This document shows, piece after piece, positions 62,705 to 64,000 of a stretch of DNA of 64,000 nt (within the stretch, counting starts at the first letter, position 1; the number at the start of each line of letters is the position of its first letter). Source of the stretch: an uncultured Coriobacteriaceae bacterium (GTDB taxonomy: Bacteria > Actinomycetota > Coriobacteriia > Coriobacteriales > Atopobiaceae). The translations under genes were made by a program, and so were the position numbers. The notes under the pieces were generated by a model. The model worked only from the letters and a program-made list of their open reading frames with translations, ran no database searches and had not been told where the DNA came from. The stretch is from assembly GCA_902777325.1 (NCBI GenBank), contig CACYTH010000006.1, forward strand, positions 62,001 to 126,000, written 5' to 3'.

Positions 62705-64000
62705 ATGGCGACACACAAGAAGAGGACCAAGATCATCTGCACCATGGGCCCGGCGACCGAGGACGACGAGGTACTGCGCCAGCTCATCCTCCACGGCATG
62801 AACGTCGCGCGCTTCAACTTCTCCCACGGCAGCCACGAGTACCACCGCCGCAACATCGAGCGCGTGCGGAGCATCTCTGAGGAGCTCTCCATCCCCGTGG
62901 CCATCCTGCTCGACACCAAGGGTCCCGAGATCCGCACGGGAGAGCTCTTTGACCATCGCCCCGTCACCCTCAAGCGCGGGGCGACCGTAGTGGTCACCAC
63001 GCGCACGGTCATCGGCTCGGCCGAGTGCTTCTCCATCGACTACGCCAACCTCCCCGACGAGGTGCGTCAGGGCTCCACCATCCTGGTTGACGACGGCCTC
63101 ATCGAGCTGACCGTCGACCACGTGGACGGCTCCGACATGTATTGCATCGTGGAGAACGGCGGCGAGCTCAAGGAGCACAAGGGCGTCAACGTCCCCAACG
63201 TCGAGGTCGGCCTGCCCTCCGTCACCGAGCGCGACCGCGCCGACATCATGTTTGGCTGCGAGCTGGGCGTTGACGCCATCGCGGCGTCGTTCATCCGCAG
63301 CGGCGCGGCCGTGGACGAGATCCGCAAGATCTGCACGTCGATGGGCATGCGCAACATGTACATCATGTCCAAGATCGAGAGTGCCACGGCGGTCAAGAAC
63401 TTTGACGAGATCCTCGAGCACTCCGACGGCATCATGGTGGCGCGCGGCGACCTGGGCGTGGAGATGCCCGCCGAGCAGGTGCCCCACATCCAGAAGACCA
63501 TCATCAACAAGTGCGGAAACGCCTACAAGCCGGTCATCGTGGCCACGCAGATGCTCGACTCCATGACCCACAACCCGCGCCCCACGCGCGCCGAGGTGGG
63601 CGACGTGGCCAACGCCGTCTACGACGGCACCGACTGCGTGATGCTCTCGGGCGAGACGGCCGCTGGCTCCTACCCCATCGAGGCGGTCAAGACGATGTCG
63701 GCCATCTGCAAGGAGACCGAGCGCTATCTGGAGGAGCGTCAGGTCTATCACGACCGCGGCGGCGTGCGCAACGTCAACAGTGCCATCGGCTTTGCGGCCG
63801 TGGAGATCGCCGATCGCGTGGGCGCCAAGTGCATCATCTGCCCCACCCACTCCGGCCGCACGGCGCGCCTGATCTCAAACTTCAGGCCCGACCTGCCCAT
63901 CTACGCCATGTCCCCCTCCAAGCAGGCCATTCGCAAGACCTGCTTCCTCTGGGGAGTCTTTGCGTACAAGACCGTCGAGCAGGGCTCGCTCTCCTCGACC
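62705..64000 (+). CDS. pyk: Pyruvate kinase, N-terminal 432 residues (cut by window edge)
   Basis: MATHKKRTKIICTMGPAT begins the barrel; NFSHGSHEYH, LLDTKGPEIRTGE, the MSKIESATAVKNFDEI block, MVARGDLGVEMPAE and ATQMLDSMTHNPRPTRAE are the active-site and metal-binding signatures. It makes ATP and pyruvate from phosphoenolpyruvate, feeding the lactate dehydrogenase upstream. ATAGGAG precedes the ATG. The C-terminal regulatory domain is partly present (from about 355) and the stop lies beyond the window. Confidence 0.95.
   Translation, partial: MATHKKRTKIICTMGPATEDDEVLRQLILHGMNVARFNFSHGSHEYHRRNIERVRSISEELSIPVAILLDTKGPEIRTGELFDHRPVTLKRGATVVVTTRTVIGSAECFSIDYANLPDEVRQGSTILVDDGLIELTVDHVDGSDMYCIVENGGELKEHKGVNVPNVEVGLPSVTERDRADIMFGCELGVDAIAASFIRSGAAVDEIRKICTSMGMRNMYIMSKIESATAVKNFDEILEHSDGIMVARGDLGVEMPAEQVPHIQKTIINKCGNAYKPVIVATQMLDSMTHNPRPTRAEVGDVANAVYDGTDCVMLSGETAAGSYPIEAVKTMSAICKETERYLEERQVYHDRGGVRNVNSAIGFAAVEIADRVGAKCIICPTHSGRTARLISNFRPDLPIYAMSPSKQAIRKTCFLWGVFAYKTVEQGSLSST

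Overview
The window is high-GC DNA whose gene content fits an anaerobic, saccharolytic actinobacterium of the class Coriobacteriia, most likely Atopobiaceae (Olsenella-like). The grounds are an acyl-phosphate fermentation pair (phosphotransacylase plus butyrate-kinase type), a D-lactate dehydrogenase, pyruvate kinase, a sensory [FeFe]-hydrogenase-like protein, a Tad pilus locus without secretin, and a T-box leader of Gram-positive type. The assignment is an inference; no 16S gene is present.

Layout. 1-1284: 5' part of a butyrate-kinase-type gene and its phosphotransacylase. 1521-8078: GH25 lysozyme, lipoprotein, HydS-like hydrogenase sensor with a SpoIIE-type phosphatase, an EstD-like esterase and a small MscS channel. 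8153-17412: an unusual carrier-protein cluster. It holds two acyl carrier proteins, a DUF35 OB-fold protein, a thiolase-like enzyme without the usual second cysteine motif, a PucR-type regulator, an iron-sulfur flavoprotein, a CocE/PepX-like hydrolase and a phosphopantetheinyl transferase, interrupted by a decayed vanY gene. 17423-23544: a transporter with an extra cytosolic N-terminal domain, flavodoxin-fold reductase, GNAT, rpiB, a frameshifted EcsC-like gene, and trpB2 behind a tryptophan T-box. 23624-28825: permease, FHA-ABC ATPase and a transmembrane Ser/Thr kinase with an extracellular leucine-rich-repeat domain, in one operon. 28985-33937: redox enzymes, a B3/4-domain protein and an alpha/beta hydrolase.

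33938-38933: tandem hairpins, an 85-bp tandem duplication, and a small integrated element (about 4.5 kb) inserted in the 3' end of tRNA-Phe with 47-bp direct repeats at both ends. It carries integrase, excisionase, a DUF6291 protein, a small-terminase-like protein and several unknown genes. The content resembles a miniature phage satellite.

39073-44764: TelA, a VWA/solute-binding lipid-anchored or membrane-anchored protein, an XpaC-like protein and a DUF2207 membrane protein. 44857-55178: a Tad (Flp) pilus operon, cpaB-tadZ-tadA-tadB-tadC-flp-TadE/TadG-type pseudopilins, ending in DUF192 and FHA/zinc-ribbon genes. 55496-59428: rsgA and a P-type calcium ATPase. 59671-61259: a sialidase fragment and a PrpR-type regulator fragment meeting head to head at a probable deletion scar. 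61429-64000: D-lactate dehydrogenase and the start of pyruvate kinase.

The strongest candidates for undescribed biology are the ACP/thiolase/DUF35/PPTase cluster, the miniature tRNA-Phe element with its symmetric arm-site repeats and hairpin leader, and the LRR-kinase/FHA-ABC transporter operon.
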